A DNA stretch of 64,000 bases from Streptomyces anulatus (GCF_000721175.1 NZ_JOEZ01000016.1:496001-560000); one strand, 5' to 3'; counted from the stretch's first letter, positions 27,934 to 36,927 are shown. Numbers and translations are program-made. Notes: a model not told the origin generated them from the sequence alone.

Positions 27934-28857
27934 ATGGTCGAGCAACGGATCCGTGACATCTTCGCGGGGGCGGGGGCCGACGGGTTGCTGCACGCGGTCC
28001 CCGTCGGCGGGACACCCGCCGACGGACCGGCTGCCGGAACGGAGCCCGGCGGCGGGGAGGTCGCCGTCGGCGCGGACGAGCCCGTCGTGATCGCCTCGGT
28101 CTTCAAGGTGCTGCTGGTCCTGGAGTTCGCCAGGCAGGTGGCCGCCGGCCAGCTCGATCCCCGTGAGCGGGTGCGGGTGGGGGCGCCCGACAGGCTCGGC
28201 GGCTGGGGCACGGCGGGGTGTGCGGACGACGTCGAGCTGTCGCTGCGCGATCTGGCGTTCTTCGCGATGTCGGTGAGCGACAACTCGGCGGCCGACCTGT
28301 TGCTGGCGCGGGTCGGTCTGGACACGGTGCGGCTCCTGGCCGGGGAGCTCGGGCTCGACAGGACGCGGATCGTGGGCGGCCCCCGTGACGTTCTGGACTC
28401 GATGCTCGCCGAGGTCGGCGCACGGGACGAGGCGGAGTTCGCCCTCCGCTACCCCGCTCTGCCGGAAGATCGGAAGAGGCGGCTGAGCGTGCTGGATCCG
28501 CTGCGGACGAACGCCAGCACGCCCCGGGAGATCACCCGGCTGCTGCGCCTCGTCTGGAGTGACGAGGCGGGTCCACCGGAGGCGTGCTCCCAGGTGAGGG
28601 AGCTGATGGGCCGCCAGGTGTTCCGGCACCGGCTGGTGTCGGGGTTTCCCGACGAGGTGGCGGTCGCGGCGAAGACCGGCACCCTGCCCGGGCTGCACAT
28701 GGAGGCGGGGGTCGTCCGGTACCCCGACGGCGGCCACTACGCGGTCGCCGTCTTCGCCCGAACGCGGGAGCTGGCCGCCTCGCGTACGGCGGTGGACGCC
28801 GCGCTGGGCGCCACGGCCCGAATCGCCGTCGACTCTCTGCGCGCCAGCAGGCTCTGA
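27934..28857 (+). CDS. class A beta-lactamase-like serine hydrolase, apparently cytoplasmic
   Basis: A 307-residue penicillin-recognising fold protein with SxxK (SVFK, Ser55), SDN (~116-118, in MSVSDNSAADLL) and KTGT near the C-terminus. The omega-loop ExxLN motif of true class A enzymes is not evident (the region reads LDPLRTNASTPREI), and there is no signal peptide, so hydrolysis of antibiotics in the periplasmic sense is doubtful. ATG 27934 has GAGGGG seven bases upstream. It is divergent from a LysR regulator. It could be an intracellular peptidase or esterase. Confidence 0.8.
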   Translation: MVEQRIRDIFAGAGADGLLHAVPVGGTPADGPAAGTEPGGGEVAVGADEPVVIASVFKVLLVLEFARQVAAGQLDPRERVRVGAPDRLGGWGTAGCADDVELSLRDLAFFAMSVSDNSAADLLLARVGLDTVRLLAGELGLDRTRIVGGPRDVLDSMLAEVGARDEAEFALRYPALPEDRKRRLSVLDPLRTNASTPREITRLLRLVWSDEAGPPEACSQVRELMGRQVFRHRLVSGFPDEVAVAAKTGTLPGLHMEAGVVRYPDGGHYAVAVFARTRELAASRTAVDAALGATARIAVDSLRASRL

Positions 28858-28863
28858 CCTGTG

Positions 28864-28885
28864 GTCATATGCGTCCGCATATGAC
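28864..28885. promoter_or_regulatory. 22-bp perfect palindrome, probable operator
   Basis: GTCATATGCG-TC-CGCATATGAC: ten-base arms with a two-base centre. It is AT-rich in its core within high-GC DNA and lies between the beta-lactamase-like stop and the MBL-fold gene (ATG 28941). A two-base loop cannot form a stable hairpin, so a protein-binding site is more likely than a terminator. Confidence 0.6.
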
Positions 28886-28940
28886 TACGCCCAGATTCTG
28901 ATCTTGGACGAAGGGGGGCGCGTCCTGGTCTGCTTCCGCC

Positions 28941-29954
28941 ATGAGCGACGACACAGAAGCACAGCGCCCGAAGCGGCGCACCCAGGCACTCGGCCGGCGT
29001 ACGGTGCTGCGCGGCGCCGCGATCGGCGCGGCCGCTCCGCTGCTTTCCGCCACGACGACCGCCGCCGGTGCGGCAACGCGAGAGCCCCCGGCGGCGGGCC
29101 CGGCGTCCTTCCGCTGGCTGGGCACCTCCGGCTGGCGCATCGACGTCGACGGGCGGACGGTGCTCTTCGACCCGTACATCACCCGGTTCAGGACCGGCCT
29201 GTTCGACGGAGGGTTCACACCCGGCACCAAGCTGAGGTCCGATCCCGGTCTCGTACAGGAGCACGTCGGCCGCCCTGAGATCGTTTTGGTCAGCCACTCG
29301 CACTGGGACCACATCGCCGATGTGCCGCACATCGCCAAGTCCACCGGCGCACGGGTCGTCGGCACGGAGACCACCTTCCATCTGCTGGTCGCGTTCGGCG
29401 TCGACCCCGCACAGATCTCGGTGGTGAAGGGCGGCGAGGTGCTGGACTTCGGAGGGATCACCGTCGAGGTCGTGTCGAGCCTGCACAGCCGCAACAAGCG
29501 GCACTCCTACTTCGCCCCGGGCACGCTGACCGCGCCGCCGGCAAAGGCCCCGAGGACCATCTCCGACCTTCCGGAGGGCGACACGCTCGCCTTCCAGGTG
29601 ACGGCGGGCAGCGGTGGACCGTCGGCGTTCCTCATGGGAGCCAGCGACTTCTCCGAGGGAGCCGTGCGGGGGCTGAACCCCGATCTCGCGATGGTCGCGG
29701 TGCCGTCCAGCGCCGCTACGTTCCGCTATGTGCCACGGCTGCTGCGGGCGCTGGGCGAGCCCGGCGTCGTCGTGCCCGTTCACTGGGACAACTTCGAGAG
29801 GCCGCTGAGCGAGCCACCGCACCGCGACCCGGTGATGGACCTGGACGGGTTCGTCGCCCAGGTCCACCGGGAGTCTCCGGCGAGCCGGATCGTCGTCCCG
29901 GACTACCGCACCACCTACGGCGCGGACATGCGCGCGGCCGGGCCCGCACGGTAG
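28941..29954 (+). CDS. Tat-exported MBL-fold metallo-hydrolase
   Basis: A 337-residue protein. The N-terminus has a twin-arginine signal (LGRRTVLRGAAIGAAAPLL). The metallo-beta-lactamase fold shows LVSHSHWDHIADVPHI (HxHxDH metal motif) and later VPVHWDNFERPL with a further metal His. This pattern fits the UlaG/NAPE-PLD-like L-ascorbate or phosphodiesterase group of secreted hydrolases. It is probably controlled through the 22-bp palindrome 55 bp upstream. Confidence 0.87.
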   Translation: MSDDTEAQRPKRRTQALGRRTVLRGAAIGAAAPLLSATTTAAGAATREPPAAGPASFRWLGTSGWRIDVDGRTVLFDPYITRFRTGLFDGGFTPGTKLRSDPGLVQEHVGRPEIVLVSHSHWDHIADVPHIAKSTGARVVGTETTFHLLVAFGVDPAQISVVKGGEVLDFGGITVEVVSSLHSRNKRHSYFAPGTLTAPPAKAPRTISDLPEGDTLAFQVTAGSGGPSAFLMGASDFSEGAVRGLNPDLAMVAVPSSAATFRYVPRLLRALGEPGVVVPVHWDNFERPLSEPPHRDPVMDLDGFVAQVHRESPASRIVVPDYRTTYGADMRAAGPAR

Positions 29955-30005
29955 AGGGACGACGGGGGATGCCGGGAGGCTGCTCACGAGTAGGCTCCCG
30001 GCATC

Positions 30006-30833
30006 ATGAAGGTTCTCATCTCGGTCGACATGGAAGGCGTCTCGGGAATCGTCCACTCCGCCGAGACGAACCCCGGGCGTGACGACTACCAGCGCGGCCG
30101 GGAGTTGATGACGGCCGACGCGAACGCAGTCGTCGCGGGTGTCCTGGACGCCGAACCCACGGCCGAGGTGCGGGTCGCCGACGCACACGGCACCTTCCGC
30201 AACCTGCTGCCGGAACAGCTCGACCGCAGGGCCCGCCTGGTCCGGGGCAAGCCGCGCGCGCTGCACATGCTCGCCGGGCTCGACGAGGAGACCGACGCGG
30301 CCCTGTTCGTCGGCTACCACGTTCGTGCGGGCGTGGGACCGGGCGTGCTGGCGCACACGATGAACGGCGAGATCCTCGACGTACGGGTGGCCGGCCGCTC
30401 CCTGGGAGAGATCGGGCTCAACGCCGCCATGGCCGGCCACCTCGGCGTACCGGTTGTCCTGCTCAGCGGCGACGACGCGGCCTGCGCCGAGCTGACCGAT
30501 CTGGTCCCCGCGGCGGTCACCGTCCCGGTCAAGGAGGCCCTGGGCATGGCGGCCGCCGTGACGCTGCACCCGGAGGAGGCCCGGGACCGGCTGCGCCGGG
30601 CGGCGGCTGACGCGGTCACCCGCCGCGCGGAGATCCGGCCCCTGACGCTCACCGGGCCGCTAGGCGTGGAGGTCGACCTGGCGAGCCCGCACACCGTCGA
30701 CCTGGCGACCTTGGTGCCGGGCGTCTCGCGCGCCGGGGGCGCCCGCACGGCCGCCTTCACGGCCCCCGACTACGCGACCGCCTACCGGCTGATCCTGCTG
30801 CTCGCGCAACTCGCCACGATCAAGCCCGCCTAG
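30006..30833 (+). CDS. M55-family D-aminopeptidase (DppA-like)
   Basis: A 275-residue zinc peptidase related to Bacillus DppA. Metal-binding MKVLISVDMEGVSGIV opens the protein; RVADAHGTFRNLLPE, ALFVGYHVRAG and HTMNGEILDVRVAG complete the active-site set, with a conserved C-terminal YRLILLL. It removes N-terminal D-amino acids from peptides, suggesting a role in cell-wall peptide recycling. A -10-like TAGGCT about 9 bases before the ATG suggests a leaderless message. Confidence 0.9.
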   Translation: MKVLISVDMEGVSGIVHSAETNPGRDDYQRGRELMTADANAVVAGVLDAEPTAEVRVADAHGTFRNLLPEQLDRRARLVRGKPRALHMLAGLDEETDAALFVGYHVRAGVGPGVLAHTMNGEILDVRVAGRSLGEIGLNAAMAGHLGVPVVLLSGDDAACAELTDLVPAAVTVPVKEALGMAAAVTLHPEEARDRLRRAAADAVTRRAEIRPLTLTGPLGVEVDLASPHTVDLATLVPGVSRAGGARTAAFTAPDYATAYRLILLLAQLATIKPA

Positions 30834-30896
30834 CCGGGCAGCCTTTCGCCCGAAAACCGCGTCGACGGTCGTACGGGAGACCTCTAGGGTGACCGG

Positions 30897-31430
30897 GTGA
30901 CAATCCAGGTGGTCGTGCTGAACGGCGGCTCCAGCTCCGGCAAGTCCGGCATCGTCCGCTGCCTCCAGGCGGAACTGCCGGGCCCGTGGCTCGCCGCCGC
31001 GATCGACGCTTTCGTCGATGCGCTGCCCGCTTCCCTGAGGGCGTCGGACGCGGGCATCGAGTTCGCCGAGGACGGCGGCGTGGCCGTCGGACCGGAGTTC
31101 CGGAAGCTGGAGGCGGCCTGGCGCGAGGGCGTGGCCGCGATGGTCCGGGCGGGAGCGAAGGTCATCGTCGACGACGTGTTCCTCGGCGGCCCGGCCTCCC
31201 AGGAGCCGTGGCGGAAGGCGCTGACGGGCCTGGACGTCCTCTGGGTCGGGGTCCGGTGCGAGAGCACGGTCGCGGAGGCCCGCGAGATCGCCCGGGGGGA
31301 CCGCCCGAGGGGCATGGCCGCAGCACAGGCCGAGACGGTCCACCTGGGCGTGGAGTACGACCTGGAGGTGGACACCACGCACCAGGAGTCCCTGGCCTGC
31401 GCGAGGACGATCGCGACCCACGTAACCTGA
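30897..31430 (+). CDS. chloramphenicol phosphotransferase-like protein
   Basis: A 177-residue P-loop kinase close in length and motifs to S. venezuelae [22 protein letters not shown] (Walker A, with the characteristic triple Ser), AIDAF (the catalytic Asp equivalent), and [13 protein letters not shown] phosphorylates the primary hydroxyl of chloramphenicol. Presence in a non-producer context suggests a resistance or detoxification gene. GTG 30897 follows TAGGGT (30885-30890) by 6 bases, consistent with a leaderless transcript. Confidence 0.85.
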   Translation: MTIQVVVLNGGSSSGKSGIVRCLQAELPGPWLAAAIDAFVDALPASLRASDAGIEFAEDGGVAVGPEFRKLEAAWREGVAAMVRAGAKVIVDDVFLGGPASQEPWRKALTGLDVLWVGVRCESTVAEAREIARGDRPRGMAAAQAETVHLGVEYDLEVDTTHQESLACARTIATHVT

Positions 31431-31488
31431 CCGGCCGAACTGACGGACCTGACCGCCCGCCCCTACATACGCACCAGGCTGGAGCACG

Positions 31489-32055
31489 ATGAGCGATCTG
31501 TGGACCGGCGAGAGGGTACGCCTGCGGGGCATCGAACCGCAGGACTGGGAGGGCTTCCGGGCCCTGGCCCTGCACACCGTGGACGCCCGGAACGCCGACG
31601 TGGTCGAACCACCGCGCTCGGACGAGAGCTTCCGGGCCTGGGTCACCGAGCGGGCCGGCCGACCCCCGAACCCGGCCGCGTACCAGCTGGTCATCGAGAC
31701 CCGCTTCGAGCACGCCTTCGTCGGCGCGGTGTCGGTGGGCGAGACGGACGCCCGGGCAGGCCGCTTCCGTACGGGCATCGAGGTCACCCGGGAACACCGC
31801 CGCCAGGGCTACGCGGCCGAGGCCACCGAACTGGTCCTCACCTACATGTTCGCCGAACAGCGCAGCCACAAGTGCGAGGTGGAGGTCTACGCCTTCAACG
31901 ACGCCTCACTGGCCCTCTACCGCAAACTCGGCTTCGTGGAGGAGGGCCGCCTGCGCCAGCACGAGTTCTTCGCGGGCACCTACCACGACGTGGTCCTGCT
32001 CGGCATCACGGCGGACGAGTACTGGGCGGGACGGGCGCGGCCCTCGGTGCGGTGA
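31489..32055 (+). CDS. GNAT acetyltransferase (RimJ/RimL-like)
   Basis: A 188-residue N-acetyltransferase: GIEVTREHRRQGYAAEATEL is the acetyl-CoA-binding R/Q-x-x-G-x-A region, followed by VEVYAFNDASLALYRKLGFVEEG. GGAG at 31481-31484 supports ATG 31489. The acceptor is unknown; this subgroup acts on protein N-termini or small amines. It is the last plus-strand gene before the convergent glnA; 32056-32241 between them holds nothing convincing. Confidence 0.88.
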   Translation: MSDLWTGERVRLRGIEPQDWEGFRALALHTVDARNADVVEPPRSDESFRAWVTERAGRPPNPAAYQLVIETRFEHAFVGAVSVGETDARAGRFRTGIEVTREHRRQGYAAEATELVLTYMFAEQRSHKCEVEVYAFNDASLALYRKLGFVEEGRLRQHEFFAGTYHDVVLLGITADEYWAGRARPSVR

Positions 32056-32241
32056 CGCCGCGTTCACGAGGACGGGCACGGTCGGCTCGCGGGAGGAGCG
32101 CGCCTCGTCGTCGGCGGCGCCGATGGCAGTGAGCCCGACGCCGGCAGTGACCTGCCCGAGGCCTGGAACGTGGACGCCGCTGCGTGACTGCCGTGGTCCG
32201 CGTGAGCGTGGTTGCTGTCCACAGCGCGGCTGACGGAACGA

Positions 32242-32279
32242 GCGAGGGCCGCCACCTCCCGGAGGAGGTGGCGGCCCTC
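32242..32279 (-). terminator. glnA terminator
   Basis: A perfect 17-bp stem (32242-32258 with 32263-32279) around CGGA. It lies ~40 bp beyond the glnA stop and can also stop the convergent acetyltransferase transcript. Confidence 0.9.
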
Positions 32280-32317
32280 GGCGTCTCGGGCGCGGGTGAG
32301 CCCGGCCCGTGGTGTTC

Positions 32318-33727
32318 CTAGATGTCGAAGTACAGCTCGAACTCGTGCGGGTGCGGCCGCAGCTGGATCGGGGCGATCTCGTTCGTGCGCTTGTAGTCGA
32401 TCCACGTCTCGATCAGGTCCGACGTGAAGACGCCGCCAGCCTGGAGGTACTCGTTGTCCGCCTCCAGGGCTTCGAGCACGGCCGGGAGGGACGTCGGGAC
32501 CTGCTGGACGTTGGCGTGCTCCTCGGGAGCCAGCTCGTAGAGGTCCTTGTCGATCGGCTCGGCCGGCTCGATCTTGTTCTTCACGCCGTCCAGGCCAGCC
32601 ATCAGCAGCGCCGAGAACGCGAGGTACGGGTTCGAGGACGGGTCCGGGGCGCGGAACTCGACGCGCTTGGCCTTCGGGTTCGAGCCGGTGATCGGGATGC
32701 GCATCGCGGCGGAGCGGTTGCGCTGCGAGTACACCATGTTGACCGGGGCCTCGAAGCCGGGGACCAGGCGGTGGTACGAGTTCACCGTCGGGTTGGTGAA
32801 GGCCAGCAGCGACGGCGCGTGCTTCAGGATGCCGCCGATGTAGTAGCGGGCCATGTCGGAGAGGCCGGCGTAACCCTGCTCGTCGTAGAAGAGCGGAACG
32901 CCGCCCTGCCACAGCGACTGGTGCACGTGCATGCCCGAGCCGTTGTCGCCGAAGATCGGCTTCGGCATGAAGGTCGCGGTCTTGCCGTTGCGCCAGGCGA
33001 CGTTCTTCACGATGTACTTGAAGAGCATCAGGTCGTCGGCCGCGGCGAGCAGCGTGTTGAACTTGTAGTTGATCTCGGCCTGGCCGGCCGTGCCGACCTC
33101 GTGGTGCTGGCGCTCGACCTGGAGGCCGTTCTTGTCCAGCTCCAGGGAGATCTCGGCACGCAGGTCGGCGAAGTGGTCCACCGGCGGGGTCGGGAAGTAG
33201 CCGCCCTTGTAGCGGACCTTGTAACCGCGGTTGTTCTCCAGCGCACCGGTGTTCCAGGCGCCGGCCTCGGAGTCGATGTGGTAGAAGCTCTCGTTCGCCG
33301 ACGTCTGGAAACGGACGTTGTCGAAGACGTAGAACTCGGCCTCCGGGCCGAAGTACGCGGTGTCCGCGAAGCCGGTCGAGGCGAGGTAGGCCTCGGCCTT
33401 CTTGGCGATGTTGCGCGGGTCACGGCTGTACTGCTCGCCCGTGATCGGGTCGTGGATGAAGAAGTTGATGTTGACGGTCTTGTCGCGGCGGAAAGGGTCC
33501 ACCCGAGCCGTCGACAGGTCCGCGCGCAGCGCCATGTCGGACTCGTGGATGGCCTGGAAGCCACGGATCGACGAACCGTCGAAGGCCAGTTCCTCGGCCG
33601 GGTCGAAGGTCGCTGCCGGGATCGTGAAGTGCTGCATCACCCCGGGCAGGTCGCAGAACCGGACATCGATGAACTTGACGTCGTTGTCCGCTACGTACTT
33701 CTGCACTTCGTCGGCGTTCTGGAACAT
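32318..33727 (-). CDS. glnA: glutamine synthetase type I
   Basis: A 469-residue dodecameric [61 protein letters not shown] and [10 protein letters not shown], whose Tyr is the conserved adenylylation site used by GlnE. ATG 33727 is preceded by AGGAGGAG; the longer open frame is not conserved. The promoter carries a -10-like TATGGT (complement at 33809-33814) and a perfectly phased GlnR box at 33825-33862, so transcription is nitrogen-controlled and activity is post-translationally tuned. Confidence 0.98.
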   Translation of the reverse strand: MFQNADEVQKYVADNDVKFIDVRFCDLPGVMQHFTIPAATFDPAEELAFDGSSIRGFQAIHESDMALRADLSTARVDPFRRDKTVNINFFIHDPITGEQYSRDPRNIAKKAEAYLASTGFADTAYFGPEAEFYVFDNVRFQTSANESFYHIDSEAGAWNTGALENNRGYKVRYKGGYFPTPPVDHFADLRAEISLELDKNGLQVERQHHEVGTAGQAEINYKFNTLLAAADDLMLFKYIVKNVAWRNGKTATFMPKPIFGDNGSGMHVHQSLWQGGVPLFYDEQGYAGLSDMARYYIGGILKHAPSLLAFTNPTVNSYHRLVPGFEAPVNMVYSQRNRSAAMRIPITGSNPKAKRVEFRAPDPSSNPYLAFSALLMAGLDGVKNKIEPAEPIDKDLYELAPEEHANVQQVPTSLPAVLEALEADNEYLQAGGVFTSDLIETWIDYKRTNEIAPIQLRPHPHEFELYFDI

Positions 33728-33824
33728 CCAACTCCTCCTACTCCCGGCCCGGGCGGGACGGGGTTGTAGCTCGTGGTGCGGCCAGTGCGGTGGCACACGC
33801 TGGACCCGACCATAGGCAGGCGTG

Positions 33825-33862
33825 ATTTCTCAAGCGTGACCCATTTGTTTCGCCCAAGTTAA
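33825..33862 (-). promoter_or_regulatory. GlnR box upstream of glnA
   Basis: On the minus strand TTAAC-n6-GAAAC-n6-GTCAC-n6-GAAAT, with exact 11-bp phasing and a closer match than the glnII site. It ends ~10 bp upstream of the -10-like TATGGT (33809-33814). Confidence 0.85.
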
Positions 33863-33949
33863 CCGGGGCGGTGGCGGGCGGCATCTCCGCGACTGTTACC
33901 GGTGCCCCCGCCCGGCCGGGGGCAAACACGGGCGCAGTACCGTGGACGG

Positions 33950-34417
33950 GTGGACAACAGGCAAGCAATCGGATCGTGGCTCTCGGGGCCCCGCGCGGCC
34001 GCCGAGGAGATGGGCGCCGACTTCGGCTACCGGGGCAAGGGACTCGGGCTGCCGGAGGAGGGGCCCGGCTCGGTCGCCCCGCTCGGCCGGCGTTTCGGGG
34101 CCCTCTTCATCGACTGGTCGCTCTGCATGGTGATCGCATACGGGCTGCTCGCTCGCGGTGACCAGCAGGCGGCGGGGAACTGGGCGCTCGGGGTCTTCCT
34201 CGTGATGAGCCTGCTGACGGTCGGGACCATCGGCTGCACGCCCGGGAAGCGCCTCCTGAGTGTCCGGGTGGTCGCCGAGGACGGCGGGCGGCTCGGGTTC
34301 GTGCGTGTGGTCGTGCGGACCGTGCTGCTCCTGCTCGTCATCCCCGCGTTGGTCTGGGACCGCGACGGGCGCGGACTGCACGACCGCTTGTCGCGTGCCG
34401 TGCAGGTCCGGATGTGA
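33950..34417 (+). CDS. RDD-family membrane protein
   Basis: A 155-residue membrane protein with the RDD signature: APLGRRFGALFIDWSLCMVIAYGLL (Arg and Asp in the first helix), TPGKRLLSVRVV and a final WDRDGRGLHDRLSRAVQV. Three to four membrane helices are visible. GTG 33950 lies 5 bases after the -10-like TACCGT (33939-33944), so the message is probably leaderless. It is divergent from glnA. RDD proteins are suspected transporters; the role is unknown. Confidence 0.87.
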   Translation: MDNRQAIGSWLSGPRAAAEEMGADFGYRGKGLGLPEEGPGSVAPLGRRFGALFIDWSLCMVIAYGLLARGDQQAAGNWALGVFLVMSLLTVGTIGCTPGKRLLSVRVVAEDGGRLGFVRVVVRTVLLLLVIPALVWDRDGRGLHDRLSRAVQVRM

Positions 34418-34476
34418 CCTCTCCGGCCTCTTCTCCGGTACGGGCGGATGTGACGTTCCCGATACGGGCGTGAGAA

Positions 34477-34518
34477 CGGGGCGGCCCCGGGACCGTTCAC
34501 CGGTCCGGGGCCGCCCCG
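34477..34518. terminator. bidirectional terminator
   Basis: CGGGGCGGCCCCGG (34477-34490) pairs with CCGGGGCCGCCCCG (34505-34518) and is extended by ACCG/CGGT after a single bulged G. It lies between the convergent RDD and DUF4191 genes. Confidence 0.8.
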
Positions 34519-34553
34519 TCGCGTACGTCAGTCGTCTCGCGTACGTCAGGCCG

Positions 34554-35261
34554 TCAGCGCATCTTTCCGCCGCGCGGCATCCGCATGCCCTTGGGCATCG
34601 GGCCCTTCGGCAGCGGCATGTTGCTCATCAGGTCGCCCATCGCGCGCAGCCGGTCGTTGGTGCTGGTCACCTGCGGGCCGGTCAGGACGCGGGGGAGCTT
34701 CAGCATCTTGGTGCGGACCTTCTTCAGGGGCACCTGGCCCTCGCCGTTGCCGACGATGATGTCGTGCACCGGCACGTCCACCACGATGCGGGCCATCTTC
34801 TTCTTCTCGGCCGCCAGCAGGCCCTTCACCCGGTTCGGGTTGCCCTCGGCCACCAGGACGATGCCGGCCTTGCCGACCGCCCGGTGGACGACGTCCTGGC
34901 TGCGGTTCATCGCCACCGCGGGGGTGGTGGTCCAGCCGCGTCCGACCCGGTCCAGGACGGCGGCCGCCGCTCCGGGCTGGCCCTCCATCTGTCCGAAGGC
35001 CGCCCGCTCGGCGCGCCGGCCGAAGATGATCGCCATCGCGAGGACGGCCAGGACGAAGCCCAGGATGCCCAGATAGACCGGGTGTCCGATCGCGAAGCCG
35101 ATGCCGAGGAGGACACCGAACGTGAGGATTCCGACGCCCGCGACGACAAGACCGATCTTGCTGTCGGTCCGCCTGGTCATCTTGTAGGTCAGGGCGATCT
35201 GCTTGAGCCGCCCTGCGTTCTCGGCGCTGTCCGCGCCTTCAGTTCTTGCCTTCCTCGCCAT
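34554..35261 (-). CDS. DUF4191 integral membrane protein
   Basis: A 235-residue actinobacterial protein: a basic N-terminus, two membrane helices (GLVVAGVGILTFGVLLGIGFAI and VYLGILGFVLAVLAMAIIF) and a cytoplasmic domain (VVHRAVGKAGIVLVAEGNPNRVKGLL, VHDIIVGNGEGQVPLKKV) with a Met/Pro/Gly/Lys-rich tail. The family is conserved next to glnA and lipA in Streptomyces, but its function is unknown. Confidence 0.9.
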   Translation of the reverse strand: MARKARTEGADSAENAGRLKQIALTYKMTRRTDSKIGLVVAGVGILTFGVLLGIGFAIGHPVYLGILGFVLAVLAMAIIFGRRAERAAFGQMEGQPGAAAAVLDRVGRGWTTTPAVAMNRSQDVVHRAVGKAGIVLVAEGNPNRVKGLLAAEKKKMARIVVDVPVHDIIVGNGEGQVPLKKVRTKMLKLPRVLTGPQVTSTNDRLRAMGDLMSNMPLPKGPMPKGMRMPRGGKMR

Positions 35262-35291
35262 GTACCGAAGTTTACGTGGCGAGGGGGCGAC

Positions 35292-35492
35292 CTAGAAACG
35301 GTGGTCGGCCACGGCTTCCAGCACGTGCTGGGCCTCCACCCGGTCCTTGGCACGACGGCGGTCCTCCAGGACGGCCGTCCAGGCGTTGCGGCGGGCGGTG
35401 CGCTGGCCGCTGCTCAGCAGCAGCGACTCGACGGCGCGCAGGGCGGTGGTGACGGACGGGATGGCGTGGGCGCGGACCGGTGCGGCCTGCAT
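35292..35492 (-). CDS. small conserved protein (66 aa)
   Basis: A 66-residue protein starting MQAAPVRAHAIPSVTTALRA and ending VLEAVADHRF. The middle is strongly helical and charged (RRNAWTAVLEDRRRAKDRVEAQHV). GAGGGGA eight bases upstream supports ATG 35492; the open frame extends to 35597 but the added part is low-complexity. It is 30 bp downstream of the DUF4191 gene's start region on the same strand. No known domain is recognised. Confidence 0.7.
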   Translation of the reverse strand: MQAAPVRAHAIPSVTTALRAVESLLLSSGQRTARRNAWTAVLEDRRRAKDRVEAQHVLEAVADHRF

Positions 35493-35667
35493 CGTGGTGT
35501 TCCCCTCGGAATGGATGCGCCCCTGGGGCGCGGACTGAGTACGGGAAGCGGTGACGGCGGCGGCCGTGGGAGTCGCCGCACGTGTACCTAAGGTCACTGC
35601 TTGGTGTTACCAGCGCATGACCGGGCGGTCAAACACCAATGAAACCTTCATTCCGGTGCCGCGCACG

Positions 35668-35721
35668 CCGAAGCGGTCCGTACGCGTCCCCGACCTGCGG
35701 GGAGCCTCCGGACCGCTTCGG
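35668..35721 (-). terminator. lipA terminator
   Basis: CCGAAGCGGTCCG (35668-35680) pairs exactly with CGGACCGCTTCGG (35709-35721); a small second hairpin (CCCCG/CGGGG) fills the loop. It lies ~38 bp after the lipA stop. Confidence 0.8.
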
Positions 35722-35758
35722 TCATGCGGTTACTGCTCGTAGCCGCTCGTGAGCGGAT

Positions 35759-36736
35759 TCACACGGCCGGCGCGGCCTGGACGCTCCCGGCCGCCGCGCC
35801 GCGCGCCTCCATCGCCTGCTGGAAGAGACGCCCCGCGCGGTACGAGGACCGCACCAGCGGACCCGACATCACACCGGAGTAGCCGATCGCGTCGGCCTCG
35901 TCCTTCAGCTCGACGAACTCGTGCGGCTTCACCCAGCGCTCGACCGGGTGGTGCCGTACGGAGGGGCGGAGGTACTGCGTAATCGTGATGAGCTCGCAAC
36001 CTGCGTCGTACAGGTCCTGGAGCGCCTCGCTGACTTCCTCGCGGGTCTCGCCCATGCCGAGGATCAGGTTCGACTTGGTGATCAGGCCGGCCTCGCGGGC
36101 CCGGGTGATGACCTCGAGGGACCTTTCGTAGCGGAAGCCGGGGCGGATCCGCTTGAAGATCCGCGGCACCGTCTCCACGTTGTGCGCGAGCACCTCGGGG
36201 CGCGAGGAGAAGACCTCGGCGAGCTGCTCGGGCTCGGCGTTGAAGTCGGGGATCAGCAGTTCGACCTTGGTCGCGCCGGCCTCCCGCTCCGCGGTGAGCG
36301 CGTGGATCTGGCGGACGGTCTCGGCGTACAGCCAGGCCCCGCCGTCCTCCAGGTCGTCGCGTGCGACGCCGGTGATGGTGGCGTAGTTCAGGTCCATCGT
36401 GACGACCGACTCGCCGACGCGGCGGGGCTCGTCACGGTCCAGCGCCTGCGGCTTGCCGGTGTCGATCTGGCAGAAGTCGCAGCGCCGGGTGCACTGGTCA
36501 CCGCCGATGAGGAAGGTGGCCTCGCGGTCCTCCCAGCACTCGAAGATGTTGGGACAGCCCGCCTCCTGGCAGACCGTGTGCAGCCCTTCGCCCTTCACCA
36601 GCTGCTGCAGCTGCTTGTACTCGGGGCCCATCTTCGCCCGCGTTTTGATCCACTCGGGCTTGCGCTCGATGGGGGTCTGGCTGTTCCGGACCTCCAGGCG
36701 CAGCATCTTGCGCCCGTCGGGTGCGACAGCGGACAC
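35759..36736 (-). CDS. lipA: lipoyl synthase
   Basis: A 325-residue radical-SAM enzyme that inserts two sulphurs into protein-bound octanoyl groups. The auxiliary cluster Cys residues are 56, 61 and 67 ([12 protein letters not shown]); the radical-SAM CxxxCxxC is at 82, 86 and 89 (CTRRCDFC). [14 protein letters not shown] and ITQYLRPS are further signatures. GTG 36736 has AAAGGGGAG upstream, so LipA can be made on its own. The frame is nevertheless open upstream, without a stop, into truncated lipB, so read-through translation could give a LipB'-LipA fusion. A terminator follows at 35668-35721. Confidence 0.97.
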   Translation of the reverse strand: MSAVAPDGRKMLRLEVRNSQTPIERKPEWIKTRAKMGPEYKQLQQLVKGEGLHTVCQEAGCPNIFECWEDREATFLIGGDQCTRRCDFCQIDTGKPQALDRDEPRRVGESVVTMDLNYATITGVARDDLEDGGAWLYAETVRQIHALTAEREAGATKVELLIPDFNAEPEQLAEVFSSRPEVLAHNVETVPRIFKRIRPGFRYERSLEVITRAREAGLITKSNLILGMGETREEVSEALQDLYDAGCELITITQYLRPSVRHHPVERWVKPHEFVELKDEADAIGYSGVMSGPLVRSSYRAGRLFQQAMEARGAAAGSVQAAPAV

Positions 36737-36902
36737 TCCGGCTCCCCTTTGCTCTCTGCTGCGTTGGATTCGCGTCGGGTTCGCGATGGGATTCGCGAGC
36801 GATTCGCGAGGGACTCGCTTTGGATTCTTCGGCGAACACCAGGGTACGCCCGTACATCGAACGGCCTTGACCCTGCCCAACCTGCGGCCGACGGGGCCTA
36901 TT

Positions 36903-36927
36903 CCCCGACCGGTGGTGCCGGTCGGGG
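36903..36927 (-). terminator. hairpin between lipB remnant and lipA
   Basis: CCCCGACCGG (36903-36912) and CCGGTCGGGG (36918-36927) form a perfect 10-bp stem with a 5-base loop. It may attenuate transcription running from lipB into lipA, or be the original lipB terminator. Confidence 0.55.

Noticed and set aside
28864..28885. The 22-bp palindrome as a terminator of the beta-lactamase-like gene
   Set aside because: The two-base centre cannot form a hairpin loop and the arms are AT-rich; an operator fits better.
32056..32241. A possible gene remnant (frame reading GADGSEPDAGSDLPEAWNVD) after the acetyltransferase
   Set aside because: Too short, no start, no recognised family; it cannot be told from chance in GC-rich DNA.
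32309..33769. A 486-codon plus-strand frame over glnA
   Set aside because: It is the antisense of a certain glutamine synthetase; Val/Gly/Arg-rich without motifs.
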